The position numbers and the translations under genes were made by a program. From JBBQTQ01 sp038213135 (GTDB taxonomy: Bacteria; Actinomycetota; Thermoleophilia; Gaiellales; Gaiellaceae), in NCBI GenBank assembly GCA_038213135.1, contig JBBQTQ010000003.1:7362-71361 (forward strand): DNA of 64,000 bases, in the 5' to 3' direction. Under the pieces are notes generated by a model. The model ran no database searches, was not told the DNA's origin, and saw only the letters and a program-made list of their open reading frames with translations. Within the stretch, counting starts at the first letter, position 1. Every line of letters begins with the position of its first letter. Of this stretch, positions 40,819 through 48,926 are shown one piece after another.

Positions 40819-43661
40819 CCGGGGACGGCCGTTACGACGACGTTGTCGCGGTAGTGCCGGTTCACCTGGTCGAACGGGCCGCCGCAGGTGACGACCACGA
40901 GGCGGGCGGGGCCGTCGCTCGACCAGACGTCGAGCGGCAGCTGGCTCTTCAGGTACTCGTGGACCGAGACGACGCGGTAGGCGAAGGTGCGGCCCGCGGC
41001 GGTCGTGACCTCGATCTGCTGGCCGGGCTTGGCGAGATGTAGCTTGTAGAAGGCGCCTGCGCCGGCCTTCGCGCTGTCGACGTGGCCCGCGATCAGGATC
41101 GCTCCCGCGGTCGTCCCCGGTGCCTGGCCGTCGCGCCACCAGCCGGTGCGGTGGATGTCCGCGGAGACACCGAGCACGCCGTGCTGGATGTCGATGCCGA
41201 CAGGCGAGACCGGCGCGTCGATTCCGAGCTGCGCAAGCCGGATCCTCGTCGGGGCGGTTGCGGCGGCGCTGTGGAGCGCGACCGACCGTGGGTGGTCGCC
41301 GCGGCCGGTGATGATCGCCGCGCCCGCCAGTGAGGTTTCCGCCCCGACTGCGCATGGCGTCGTCACGCGGCGTCCTGCCTTCGTCACGAGCAGCTCGCGG
41401 AACACGTAGAAGCCGGCCTTCGCCACCGTCATCGCGGGCGAGCGGTACTCGCCGTTGCCCTTGATCGCCATGGTCGCCGTGTGCAGTGGCGCGCCGGAGC
41501 AGCGGATCCCGTCGCGCGTCCCGAACGGGCCGAAGAGCTCGACCTCGATCGTCGCGCTCGTCTTGCGCAGGCCGCCCACCCGGATCCGGTCGAAGATCGC
41601 CGAGCCCGGCCGCACAAGCTGGTCGGAGACGATCGTGCTCACGGTCGGGATCAGCGGCGGCCGTAGGGGCGGCGTCGGAGTCGTCGGAGTCGTCGGAGTC
41701 GTGGGAGTGGTGGGCGTGGTCGTCGTGGTCGATGTCGTCGTGGTGGGCGGTGGTGGCGGCGTCTCGACGAGGAGCGTCGTCTCGGCCGGGTCGCCGCAGG
41801 CCGTCGTCACCGCGTCGTTCAGCGGGCCGGCCGCGATCGACTCCCGATAGGTGTAGTAGCCCGCTTTGCCGAGGGTGACGGGCGCGGTCGTGTACGCCCC
41901 GTCGCCCGCGACGGCCAGCGTCTGGACCTGGAAGGGGGTGCCGGAGCAGCGGATCGCCGCGGTCGTGGCGAACGGGCCCCAGAGCTCGACGCGGACCGAG
42001 AGGCTGAGCGGGCCGGCGTCGGTCAGGGTGAGCTGGTCGGTGACTGTTCCGCCGGGATGAGAGGTCGTCGCGCTGACGGCCGTCTTCAGGTGCGGCTGGG
42101 CGACGACGACCACGGTCTCGGCCGGATCGCCGCAGGCGGTGAGCACCGCGCGCACGAGCCCGGCCGCGTCGATCCGCTCGCGAAACGTGTAATAGCCGGC
42201 GGCGGTCGGCAGGTAGGGCGTCGTGTCGAGGCTCCCGTCGGCCGTGACGTCGAGCCGGCCCGTCCAGATCGGCGTGCCGTCGCAGCTGATCGCGTCCTTC
42301 GTCGCGAACGGCCCGTACAGCGCGGCCTGGATCGATGCGGTCTGACCCGCGAGGCCCGTGACCGTGACCTTGTCGGAGAACGTCGCCCCGATCGCACCCT
42401 GCGTCGCGCTTGCGACGGTCGTCAGCTTCGGCTGGGCCTGCACCTGGAAGCTCTCGCCGCTGACTCCGCAGGCGGTCGTCAGCCCGATGTTGGCCGCGTC
42501 GCCCGGGACGACCTCGACGTACGTGTACCAACCGGCGAGCGAGAGCGTGGCCGCCGGGGTCGTCGTCGTGCCGTTGCCGGCCGTGAACGAGCCCTGCCAC
42601 GCTGGGGCGCCGTCACAGTGCGCGTCGGCGAGCGTGGGGAAGGGCCCGTAGATCCGGACGGCGACGGTGCCCTTCCAGCTCGAGGTCGCGCCGGTGATCG
42701 TCACCCTGTCGCGCACCGGCTCGCCCACGGCGAGCGTCACCGGAGCAGCGGTCGTCGAGACCGAGATCCGCGTCTTGGTCGGCGAGGCGGTGTCGCTCCC
42801 CGTCACCTGCTGGGTGTTGGCGACCACGATCCGCTGCGCGTTCGGTGCCGCCGCAGTCGTCGTCGGGCGAAAGACGCGGGGGAGGGTGGAGGCGAGCTCC
42901 TCTGTCCGGGCGGTGATTCCGATGCTGGCGTCGGAGGGCGTGAACGTCACGGACGCGACCCCTGCTGCGTTCGTCTGAACCTGCTGCGCCAGTCCGGCCA
43001 CGTCCGTTCCGGAGAGCGTCAGCCCGACACTCGGCAGTGCCGCTCCCGAGGCCGAGAGCACGCGGATCGTCGCGGTCGCCTGCTTGCCGACGACGAGCCC
43101 GTCCGGGAACTGGACGACCACTCGGTATGGCCCGTGCAGCGCGGTCGAGTCGCGCTCGATCCGCGCGTAGAAGGCGGCGACGGTCTGGTTGAGCACGGCC
43201 GGGTCGACCTCGCCCGCGCGCGCGTCGCCCATCAGCGAGTGGACGTAGAGCATCACGGCGGCCTGCTGGTTCGGGTCGTTGCTCTGCCCGTAGGCCCAGA
43301 TCGCGTAGGCGATCCGCTGCTCGTTCTCGGCGGGGACGACGGCGCCCTCGCGGTTGCGGAGGCTGCCGCTCGAGTCCTCTCTGTACTGGAAGGACGGCGA
43401 CGGGTACCAGAAGCGGAGGTCGATGCAGAACGTGTGCGCCTGGCCCGGAACCGCGCCCCGGTAGTCGCCGAACCAGCGCGTGCCGTAGCGGTAGCTCTGG
43501 TAGAAGCCGATGCCGGTCGTCCCGCAGGTGTCGTGCCCGTTCGCGACGCACGGGTCGTTCTGGTTCGGGGGCACGGCCTCGAACGACGCCGAGGGAACGG
43601 CGAGCAGCGCGAGTGCGCAGGCAAGACCGGCTAGGAGACGAGCGCGAATGGCTCGACCCAT
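40815..43661 (-). CDS. Secreted fusion: thioester-adhesin-like domain, Ig-like repeats, Thr-Pro linker, sortase
   Basis: 948 residues. Signal peptide (1-26). Residues ~35-175 resemble bacterial Cys-Gln thioester domains (TED): HTFCIDL (Cys79) and RIAYAIWAYGQSNDPNQQAAV (Gln132/133). Four ~105-residue beta-sandwich repeats (~300-405, 410-517, 523-628, 674-776) share GPF.T.DAI.C.G.P, GYYTYRE.I and TACG.PAET with one Cys pair each. A Thr/Pro stalk (636-668) lies between repeats 3 and 4. The C-terminus (~803-948) is a class E/F-like sortase with His860 (LIAGHVDS), Cys926 (VVVTCGGPF) and Arg938 (HYRDNVVVTA). Sortases normally anchor other proteins; joining one to a covalent-adhesin-like domain is unusual. 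No LPxTG-like motif is seen. Confidence 0.85.
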   Translation of the reverse strand: MGRAIRARLLAGLACALALLAVPSASFEAVPPNQNDPCVANGHDTCGTTGIGFYQSYRYGTRWFGDYRGAVPGQAHTFCIDLRFWYPSPSFQYREDSSGSLRNREGAVVPAENEQRIAYAIWAYGQSNDPNQQAAVMLYVHSLMGDARAGEVDPAVLNQTVAAFYARIERDSTALHGPYRVVVQFPDGLVVGKQATATIRVLSASGAALPSVGLTLSGTDVAGLAQQVQTNAAGVASVTFTPSDASIGITARTEELASTLPRVFRPTTTAAAPNAQRIVVANTQQVTGSDTASPTKTRISVSTTAAPVTLAVGEPVRDRVTITGATSSWKGTVAVRIYGPFPTLADAHCDGAPAWQGSFTAGNGTTTTPAATLSLAGWYTYVEVVPGDAANIGLTTACGVSGESFQVQAQPKLTTVASATQGAIGATFSDKVTVTGLAGQTASIQAALYGPFATKDAISCDGTPIWTGRLDVTADGSLDTTPYLPTAAGYYTFRERIDAAGLVRAVLTACGDPAETVVVVAQPHLKTAVSATTSHPGGTVTDQLTLTDAGPLSLSVRVELWGPFATTAAIRCSGTPFQVQTLAVAGDGAYTTAPVTLGKAGYYTYRESIAAGPLNDAVTTACGDPAETTLLVETPPPPPTTTTSTTTTTPTTPTTPTTPTTPTPPLRPPLIPTVSTIVSDQLVRPGSAIFDRIRVGGLRKTSATIEVELFGPFGTRDGIRCSGAPLHTATMAIKGNGEYRSPAMTVAKAGFYVFRELLVTKAGRRVTTPCAVGAETSLAGAAIITGRGDHPRSVALHSAAATAPTRIRLAQLGIDAPVSPVGIDIQHGVLGVSADIHRTGWWRDGQAPGTTAGAILIAGHVDSAKAGAGAFYKLHLAKPGQQIEVTTAAGRTFAYRVVSVHEYLKSQLPLDVWSSDGPARLVVVTCGGPFDQVNRHYRDNVVVTAVPG

Positions 43662-43691
43662 TATTGGTCCGGGGTCAGACGTCGCCCGAGC

Positions 43692-43697
43692 TAGACT
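43692..43697 (+). promoter_or_regulatory. Putative -10 box (TAGACT) for tRNA-Arg
   Basis: TAGACT ends 10 nt before the mature tRNA 5' end. The promoter region lies in the short gap after the divergent sortase gene start. Confidence 0.45.
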
Positions 43698-43707
43698 GCT
43701 CGTTCCC

Positions 43708-43780
43708 GCGCCTGTAGCTCAGGGGATAGAGCGCGCGCCTCCGGAGCGCGAGGTCGCAGGTTCGAATCCTGCCAGGCGCA
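43708..43780 (+). tRNA. tRNA-Arg (CCG)
   Basis: A 73-nt cloverleaf. Acceptor GCGCCTG pairs with CAGGCGC (43773-43779), discriminator A. The anticodon arm CGCGC-CTCCGGA-GCGCG gives anticodon CCG; T-loop GTTCGAATCC. Confidence 0.95.
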
Positions 43781-43816
43781 TTCGCTGCACATCCGCCGGT
43801 GCGTAACACTCTCCGC

Positions 43817-44821
43817 GTGAAGCTCAGAGCGTGGTCGGAGGAGCTCGCGCTCGCGCAGACCTTCACCATCTCGCGCGGGTCGAAGGACACGGCCGAGGTC
43901 GTGCCCGTGGTCGTGGAGATGGGCGGACACGAGGGCTGTGGTGAAGCGTCGCCGCAGGAGCACTACGGTGAGTCGGTCGGCTCCGCGCTCGCATTCTTCG
44001 AAGAGGTCGACGGGAGGCTCGGTGACGACCCGTTCGCGCTCGACGAGATCGAAGCGATGCTCCCGGCGGGGCAATACGCGGCGCGGGCGGCGCTCGACGC
44101 GGCCCTGTACGACCTGCAGGGGAAGCTGACCGGCCTGCCGGTCTGGCGACTGCTCGGGTTGCGGCGCGAGGGGCCGCCCACCTCCTGGACGATCTGGCTC
44201 GGCGACCCCGACGACATGGGCCGCCGCGCAGAGACGGCCGCGAAGCGCTTCCAGCGGCTGAAGCTGAAGCTCGGCGGCCGCGACGGGCTCGACGTCGAGC
44301 GCGTCCGCGCGGTGCGCGAGGCGACGGAGCTGCCGCTGCAGGTCGACGTGAACAAGTACTGGACGCTTGACGAGGCGCTCGACGCCCTGCCGCAGCTCGC
44401 CGAGCTCGGCGTCCAGTACTGCGAGCAGCCGCTTCCGGCGGGCGATGCGGGGGGCGTTGAGCTGAAGCGCCGCTCGCCGCTTCCGATCTACGTCGACGAG
44501 GACTGCCACGCGCTGGACAGCGTCGCCGCCTGTGCGGCGATCGCGCACGGGATCAACATCAAGCTCGCCAAGTCGGGCGGGATCCGGGAGGCGGTACGGA
44601 TGGCGCACGCGGCGAGGGCGCTCGGGCTCGGGGTGATGCTGGGCTGCATGATCGAGTCCGGCCTCGGCATCTCGCCGGCCGTCCAGATCGCGAGCCTTTG
44701 CGACCACGTCGACCTCGACGGGAACCTGCTGCTCGCCTCGGATCCGTGGCCCGGAGTCGAGTTTCGCGACGGAGTGCAGGTGCCCTCGGAGCAGCCCGGC
44801 CTCGGCGTCAGCCGTGCGTGA
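43817..44821 (+). CDS. dgcA: N-acetyl-D-glutamate racemase DgcA-like (enolase superfamily, dipeptide-epimerase type)
   Basis: About 334 residues. Enolase-superfamily (MLE/dipeptide epimerase) barrel: capping domain FTISRGSKDTAEVV, KxK acid/base LKLKLGG, metal ligands QVDVNKYW, EQPLP and YVDEDCH, and the second lysine INIKLAKSGG. Alone it would be called an L-Ala-D/L-Glu epimerase. The next gene is a DUF1611/DgcN protein, and the dgcA-dgcN pair defines the D-glutamate route in which DgcN acetylates D-Glu and DgcA epimerises it. GTG 43817 is preferred over GTG 43799 because TAACAC (43804-43809) ends 7 nt before it. Confidence 0.8.
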   Translation: MKLRAWSEELALAQTFTISRGSKDTAEVVPVVVEMGGHEGCGEASPQEHYGESVGSALAFFEEVDGRLGDDPFALDEIEAMLPAGQYAARAALDAALYDLQGKLTGLPVWRLLGLRREGPPTSWTIWLGDPDDMGRRAETAAKRFQRLKLKLGGRDGLDVERVRAVREATELPLQVDVNKYWTLDEALDALPQLAELGVQYCEQPLPAGDAGGVELKRRSPLPIYVDEDCHALDSVAACAAIAHGINIKLAKSGGIREAVRMAHAARALGLGVMLGCMIESGLGISPAVQIASLCDHVDLDGNLLLASDPWPGVEFRDGVQVPSEQPGLGVSRA

Positions 44822-45008
44822 GACCCTGATCGACGTGCGGCCGAGTGTTGAAAGCCGACACTTCGTGACACGGACCTTGTCCCAAAGAGCCGTCGAGCGG
44901 GGACAGGCCCGGTCTCCAGGAGCAGGCACTTCGCCGCAAAATGGCGTTGCAGGGGCCAGCCCCTTGTAGCAGCGCTTCGGGACACGTCCAGCTCGCGGCT
45001 CGCGCTGA

Positions 45009-45014
45009 GAGAAT
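45009..45014 (+). promoter_or_regulatory. Putative -10 box (GAGAAT), leaderless type, for dgcN
   Basis: GAGAAT ends 6 nt before GTG 45021, so dgcN probably has its own promoter. The 199-nt gap after dgcA carries small G-rich palindromes (AGGGGC-CA-GCCCCT near 44951) and no gene. Confidence 0.35.
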
Positions 45015-45020
45015 TCGTCC

Positions 45021-46052
45021 GTGGAGAAGCGCTACCTGATCCTTGCCGAGGGGATGAGCGCCGACGTGCACTACGGCAAGACCGCGCGCGGGGTCGTCGA
45101 CTACGCGCTGACGCCGGTCGTGGCGATCCTCGACTCCACGCGCGCGGGGGAGACCCACAAGGGGATCCCGATCGTCGGCTCCGTCAACGACTCGCTCTGC
45201 TTCAACCCGACGACGGCGCTCGTCGGGGCGGCGACCGCTGGGGGCCGCTTCCCGCCCGCCTGGCGGGAGCAGCTGAAGAGCTGCATCGCCAAGGGCCTCG
45301 ACCTCGAGAGCGGGCTGCACGAGCGGATCTCCGACGACCCCGAGCTCGCGGAGCTGGCGCAGCGGCACGGAGTCGAGCTCCGCGACCTGCGTCGCCCGCC
45401 GGCCGACCTGAACGTCCCGACCGGCGAGAACCTGCGAGTCCCCGCCCGAATCGTGCTGACCGTCGGCTCCGACTGCGCGATCGGGAAGATGACCGTCTCG
45501 CTCGAGCTCGACCGCGAGGCGCGCCGCCGCGGCGAGCGCTCGGTCTTCGTACCGACCGGCCAGACCGGGATCGCGATCGCCGGGTGGGGAATCGCCGTCG
45601 ACGCGGTGATCGCGGACTTCATCGCCGGCGCGGCCGAGCGGCTCGTCGTCGAGGGCGCGACGAAGGGCGACCTGCTCTTCGTCGAGGGCCAGGGCTCGCT
45701 CGTCCACCCGGCCTACTCGGGCGTGACGCTCGGCCTGATCCATGGTTCGGCACCGCACGCCTACGTGCTCTGCCATCGGAGCGGGACGACTGAGATCGAG
45801 GGCTATCCGGGCCATCGCCTGCCGAGCCTGGCCGAGCTCGTCGAGCTGCACGAGCGAATCTCCCTGCCCGCTCGACCCGCCAAGGTCGCGGCGATCGCTC
45901 TGAACACGCGCGACCTCGACGACGACGGCGCACGTGCCGCCATCGAGGCGGCCGAGCAGGAAACGGGGCTGACGGCCGACGATCCCGTCCGCTTCGGAGC
46001 CGGTCGACTCGTCGACACACTCCTGGCGCAATTACCCCCATCGGGGGACTAG
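45021..46052 (+). CDS. dgcN: DUF1611 protein, D-glutamate N-acetyltransferase DgcN-like
   Basis: 343 residues. N-terminal Rossmann-like DUF1611_N domain (RYLILAEGMSADVHYGKTARGVV) and a C-terminal P-loop-like domain with VLTVGSDCAIGKMT, VFVPTGQTGIAIAGWG and DLLFVEGQGSLVHPAYSG. DgcN proteins transfer acetyl from acetyl-CoA to D-Glu, feeding DgcA. The neighbouring epimerase supports that reading. D-Glu from peptidoglycan turnover is a plausible source. GTG 45021 follows a GAGAAT box. Confidence 0.8.
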   Translation: MEKRYLILAEGMSADVHYGKTARGVVDYALTPVVAILDSTRAGETHKGIPIVGSVNDSLCFNPTTALVGAATAGGRFPPAWREQLKSCIAKGLDLESGLHERISDDPELAELAQRHGVELRDLRRPPADLNVPTGENLRVPARIVLTVGSDCAIGKMTVSLELDREARRRGERSVFVPTGQTGIAIAGWGIAVDAVIADFIAGAAERLVVEGATKGDLLFVEGQGSLVHPAYSGVTLGLIHGSAPHAYVLCHRSGTTEIEGYPGHRLPSLAELVELHERISLPARPAKVAAIALNTRDLDDDGARAAIEAAEQETGLTADDPVRFGAGRLVDTLLAQLPPSGD

Positions 46053-46072
46053 GCGGCTACTCTGCCGCGACC

Positions 46073-46078
46073 TAAGCT
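46073..46078 (+). promoter_or_regulatory. Putative -10 box (TAAGCT) with downstream Shine-Dalgarno
   Basis: TAAGCT is followed at 46103-46110 by GGAGGGGG, a strong ribosome site. The first usual in-frame start (TTG 46133) is 22 nt beyond it, whereas an ATC at 46115 would be at the ideal distance. Confidence 0.35.
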
Positions 46079-46132
46079 GCAAGCAGAACACCTGCGGCTT
46101 TCGGAGGGGGAGAAATCAGCAGAGTCATCGCA

Positions 46133-47614
46133 TTGCTCGGCGCCGCCGTCGCGGCGCTCACGATCGCCGCGAGCGCGTCCGCGTTGCCGACCTTCGGTGT
46201 CGCCGAGGACGCGACGAAATACGCGGACGACGGCGGGCGTGTCCTCTTCGACAAGCTGAGGGCGGTCGGGATGGTCGAGGACCGGATCACGGTCCCGTGG
46301 AATCCCGACGACCCGACGACGATCCAGGAGAAGGCGTTCCTCGACCGCTCGTTGCCGGTCGCGCGCGCCAAAGGCGTCCAGGTCGTTCTCAGCGTCTACC
46401 CGAACAAGGCCTTCAACGGCCTCGGCAACGACGCCTCCGCCGCGCTCTTCGTCGGCTACCTCGTGAAGCTCGCGCGGACCTACCCGTACGTGACGCAGTT
46501 CATCGTCGGGAACGAGCCGAACGAGCGCTACTTCTGGCAGCCGCAGTTCGGGCTGGACGGCGCGGAGGTCGCGGGTTCCGACTACGAGCGCGTCCTCGCC
46601 GCCGCCTACGACTCCCTCAAGTCGCTGAATCCGAACATCGACGTGATCGGGCTCGGCCTCTCGCCGGACGCGAACGACCAGACCTCGACCTCGCCGGTGC
46701 GCTTCCTGAAGGCGGTCGGCGACGCCTATCGCGCGAGCGGCCGCACCGCGCCGCTGATGGATCAGCTCGGCTTCCACATCTATCCGAAGACGAACGTCGA
46801 CCAGCCGACCACGCACTACGCCTGGCCGAACGCGGGCGCGGCCGATCTCGACCGGATCAGGCAGGCGGTCTGGGATGCGTTCAACGGCACCGCGCAGCCG
46901 ACGTTCCGCGAGGCGGGCCAGTCCGGCGGTGTCGTGCTGACGTTCAAGCTCGACGAGATCGGCTGGCAGGCTGCGATCCCCGCGGATCACATGGCCGGCT
47001 ACCAGAACCAGGAGAACGTGCCCACGATTTCCGAGGCCACGCAGGCGCAGATCTACTCGGACGAGATCCGCACGCTCAGCTGCGACCCGACCGTCGCCGA
47101 CGTCCTCTTCTTCCACCTGATCGACGAGCCCGACCTGCGTGGCCTCCAGAGTGGCCTGCTGCGGCTCGACGGCTCCGAGCGGCCCGCCTACTCGGCGGTG
47201 CGCGACGCCATCGCCAGCGCGGCCAACTGCGGCTCCCCTCACCTCTGGGTGCACGCGAGCGGCGTCGTCGGCGCGAACGCGTCGTTCGAGTCGGGCGCGC
47301 AGCCGGCCTCGCAGAACGTGTTCGGGCTGAACGCCCGCGCCGACGAGGGCGCCGACGCGAGCGCGGGCATCTTCAAGGTTTCGAACGGCACATCGCGGCC
47401 CAACGCCGCCAGGATCGGGCGCTCGCTCGCGGGGGGCGCAGGACCACGGCCAGTGGTCGTCGCCGCTGCGACGCTGAGGGCCGGCCTCTCGACCCGTTTC
47501 GAGTTCGACGGCACGCTCAACCCGGGCTGGTACGTCTACGGAGTGCGGCTCTCCTCGACGGTGAACCCCTCGCGCGTAACCACCCTCGTCAGCCCGGCTT
47601 TCCGAGTTGGTTAG
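46133..47614 (+). CDS. Secreted glycoside-hydrolase-like TIM-barrel protein (paralogue 2)
   Basis: 493 residues from TTG 46133 (or ATC 46115). Signal peptide (ALTIAASASA). The barrel (~20-360) matches the protein at 13024-14196: QFIVGNEPNERYFWQPQFG (acid/base Glu), LNPNIDVIGLGLSP, LGFHIYPKTN and FKLDEIGWQ (nucleophile Glu), and the shared end LFFHLIDEPDLRGLQSGL. It adds a C-terminal beta-sandwich (~375-493) absent from paralogue 1, probably carbohydrate-binding. Substrate unknown. Confidence 0.75.
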   Translation: MLGAAVAALTIAASASALPTFGVAEDATKYADDGGRVLFDKLRAVGMVEDRITVPWNPDDPTTIQEKAFLDRSLPVARAKGVQVVLSVYPNKAFNGLGNDASAALFVGYLVKLARTYPYVTQFIVGNEPNERYFWQPQFGLDGAEVAGSDYERVLAAAYDSLKSLNPNIDVIGLGLSPDANDQTSTSPVRFLKAVGDAYRASGRTAPLMDQLGFHIYPKTNVDQPTTHYAWPNAGAADLDRIRQAVWDAFNGTAQPTFREAGQSGGVVLTFKLDEIGWQAAIPADHMAGYQNQENVPTISEATQAQIYSDEIRTLSCDPTVADVLFFHLIDEPDLRGLQSGLLRLDGSERPAYSAVRDAIASAANCGSPHLWVHASGVVGANASFESGAQPASQNVFGLNARADEGADASAGIFKVSNGTSRPNAARIGRSLAGGAGPRPVVVAAATLRAGLSTRFEFDGTLNPGWYVYGVRLSSTVNPSRVTTLVSPAFRVG

Positions 47615-47639
47615 GCGCCCAGTCCAGCAATGCTCGCCG

Positions 47640-47751
47640 CCTTCTGGCCCGCTATCACGCGGCGCCAGAGGCCACTCTCGCCCTTGACCAGGCAACCAGC
47701 CTGGCCTGCGAACGAGCGCGGCCTCTGGCTTGGTGCTAACGACCCAGAAGG
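47640..47751. repeat. Structured intergenic repeat, copy A (112 nt)
   Basis: Ends are inverted (CCTTCTGG at 47640-47647 against CCAGAAGG at 47744-47751). Inside, CCAGAGGCC pairs with GGCCTCTGG, and the tip is CCAGGC-AACCA-GCCTGG. It shares ATCACGCGGCGCCA and CTGGCTTGGTGCT with copy B at 58671. Confidence 0.6.
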
Positions 47752-47783
47752 TCGGCAGCACCGCTGGACTGGGCGCAGGTTGA

Positions 47784-47789
47784 TATAAG
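47784..47789 (+). promoter_or_regulatory. Putative -10 box (TATAAG) for the aminopeptidase pair
   Basis: TATAAG ends 9 nt before GTG 47799, with no ribosome site between. It lies just after structured repeat A. Confidence 0.4.
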
Positions 47790-47798
47790 ACGCAGCCG

Positions 47799-48926
47799 GT
47801 GAACGACCCGCGCTACGACCGGCTCGCGCAACTGATCACCGGCTACTCGCTCGAGCTGCAGGCGGGACAGATCGTCCGGATCGACGGCTCCCTCGCCGGC
47901 TCGCCTCTCCTCGTCGCCCTCTACGGCGAAGCCGTCCGGCGCGGCGCGCACGCGTACGTGAACGCCCAGGTCTCCGAGCTCGCCGAGTACCTGATCGCCG
48001 AGGGCTCCGAGGCGCAACTCGATTACGTCTCGCCGGTCGAGTACCAGGAGATGGAGACCGTCGACGCGCTGATCAGGATCTGGAGCGACGCCAACACCCG
48101 CTCGATGACCGGCGTCGACCCCGACCGGCAGCGCCGCCGCCTGGCCGCGCGCCGCGAGCTGACGGCGCTGTTCTTCGACCGCGTCGCCAAGAGCGAGGTT
48201 CGCTGGTGCGGCGCGCTCTCACCGACCAACGCCCACGCCCAGGACGCGGAGATGTCGCTCGCCGAGTACGAGGACTTCGTCTTCTCCGCCTGCCACGTCG
48301 CCGACGAGGGCGACGCCGCCGCGCACTGGCGCGAGGTCTCGGACGAGCTCCACGCCCGCGCGCGCGACCTCTCGTCCTGCTCGTCCTTGCGGATCGTCGG
48401 GCCGGACACGGATCTGACCGTCTCGCCCGAGGGCCGCACCTGGCTCGTCGCAGACGGGAAGCAGAACATGCCCGACGGCGAGGTCTTCACGAGCCCCGTC
48501 GAGCACGCGACCGAGGGCGAGATCCGCTTCTCGTTCCCGGCCCTCTTCCAAGGCCGCGAGATCGAGGACGTCCGGCTTCGCTTCGAGGGCGGCCGGGTCG
48601 TCGAGGCCGAGGCGGCGCGCGGCGGCGAGTACCTGAACTCGATCCTCGACGTCGACGACGAGGCGCGCTACCTCGGCGAGGTCGCGTTCGGGCTCAACTA
48701 CGAGATCGACCGCTTCACGCGGAACATCCTCTTCGACGAGAAGATCGGCGGCACGATGCACGTCGCGCTCGGCGCCGGCTTCGGGAAGGCGGGCGGCGAG
48801 AACAAGTCCGCCCTGCACTGGGATCTGATCTGCGACCTGCGGGAAGAGGGCGAGGTCTACGCCGACGGCGAGCTCGTCTGGAAGGCCGGCTCGTTCCTGC
48901 AAACGCCAGAGCTCGAGCATGTCTGA
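47799..48926 (+). CDS. M29-family metallo-aminopeptidase, copy 1
   Basis: 375 residues of the thermophilic aminopeptidase (AmpS/AmpT/PepS) family, dimetal exopeptidases. Metal region in the C-terminal half: DGEVFTSPVEH, LGEVAFGLNYEI, FDEKIGGTMHVALGAGF and NKSALHWDLICDL, supplying the Glu, Glu, His, Tyr/His and Asp ligands. N-terminal domain YSLELQAGQIVRIDG. Tandem homologue follows with an 8-nt overlap. Confidence 0.93.
   Translation: MNDPRYDRLAQLITGYSLELQAGQIVRIDGSLAGSPLLVALYGEAVRRGAHAYVNAQVSELAEYLIAEGSEAQLDYVSPVEYQEMETVDALIRIWSDANTRSMTGVDPDRQRRRLAARRELTALFFDRVAKSEVRWCGALSPTNAHAQDAEMSLAEYEDFVFSACHVADEGDAAAHWREVSDELHARARDLSSCSSLRIVGPDTDLTVSPEGRTWLVADGKQNMPDGEVFTSPVEHATEGEIRFSFPALFQGREIEDVRLRFEGGRVVEAEAARGGEYLNSILDVDDEARYLGEVAFGLNYEIDRFTRNILFDEKIGGTMHVALGAGFGKAGGENKSALHWDLICDLREEGEVYADGELVWKAGSFLQTPELEHV

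Noticed and set aside
41640..41760. Short tandem repeats that look like a repeat array
   Set aside because: They are the codons of the Thr/Pro stalk in the sortase fusion (GTC-GGA-GTC type units), not CRISPR: unit length is 9-12 nt and there are no spacers.
39763..42600. 945-residue minus-strand frame overlapping the GT2, YjbR and sortase genes
   Set aside because: Low-complexity Arg/Ala sequence in a frame different from three well-supported genes.
43799..43816. Upstream GTG (43799) as the dgcA start
   Set aside because: It would place the start 18 nt after the tRNA-Arg 3' end and before the TAACAC box; GTG 43817 fits the leaderless pattern and the usual family start.
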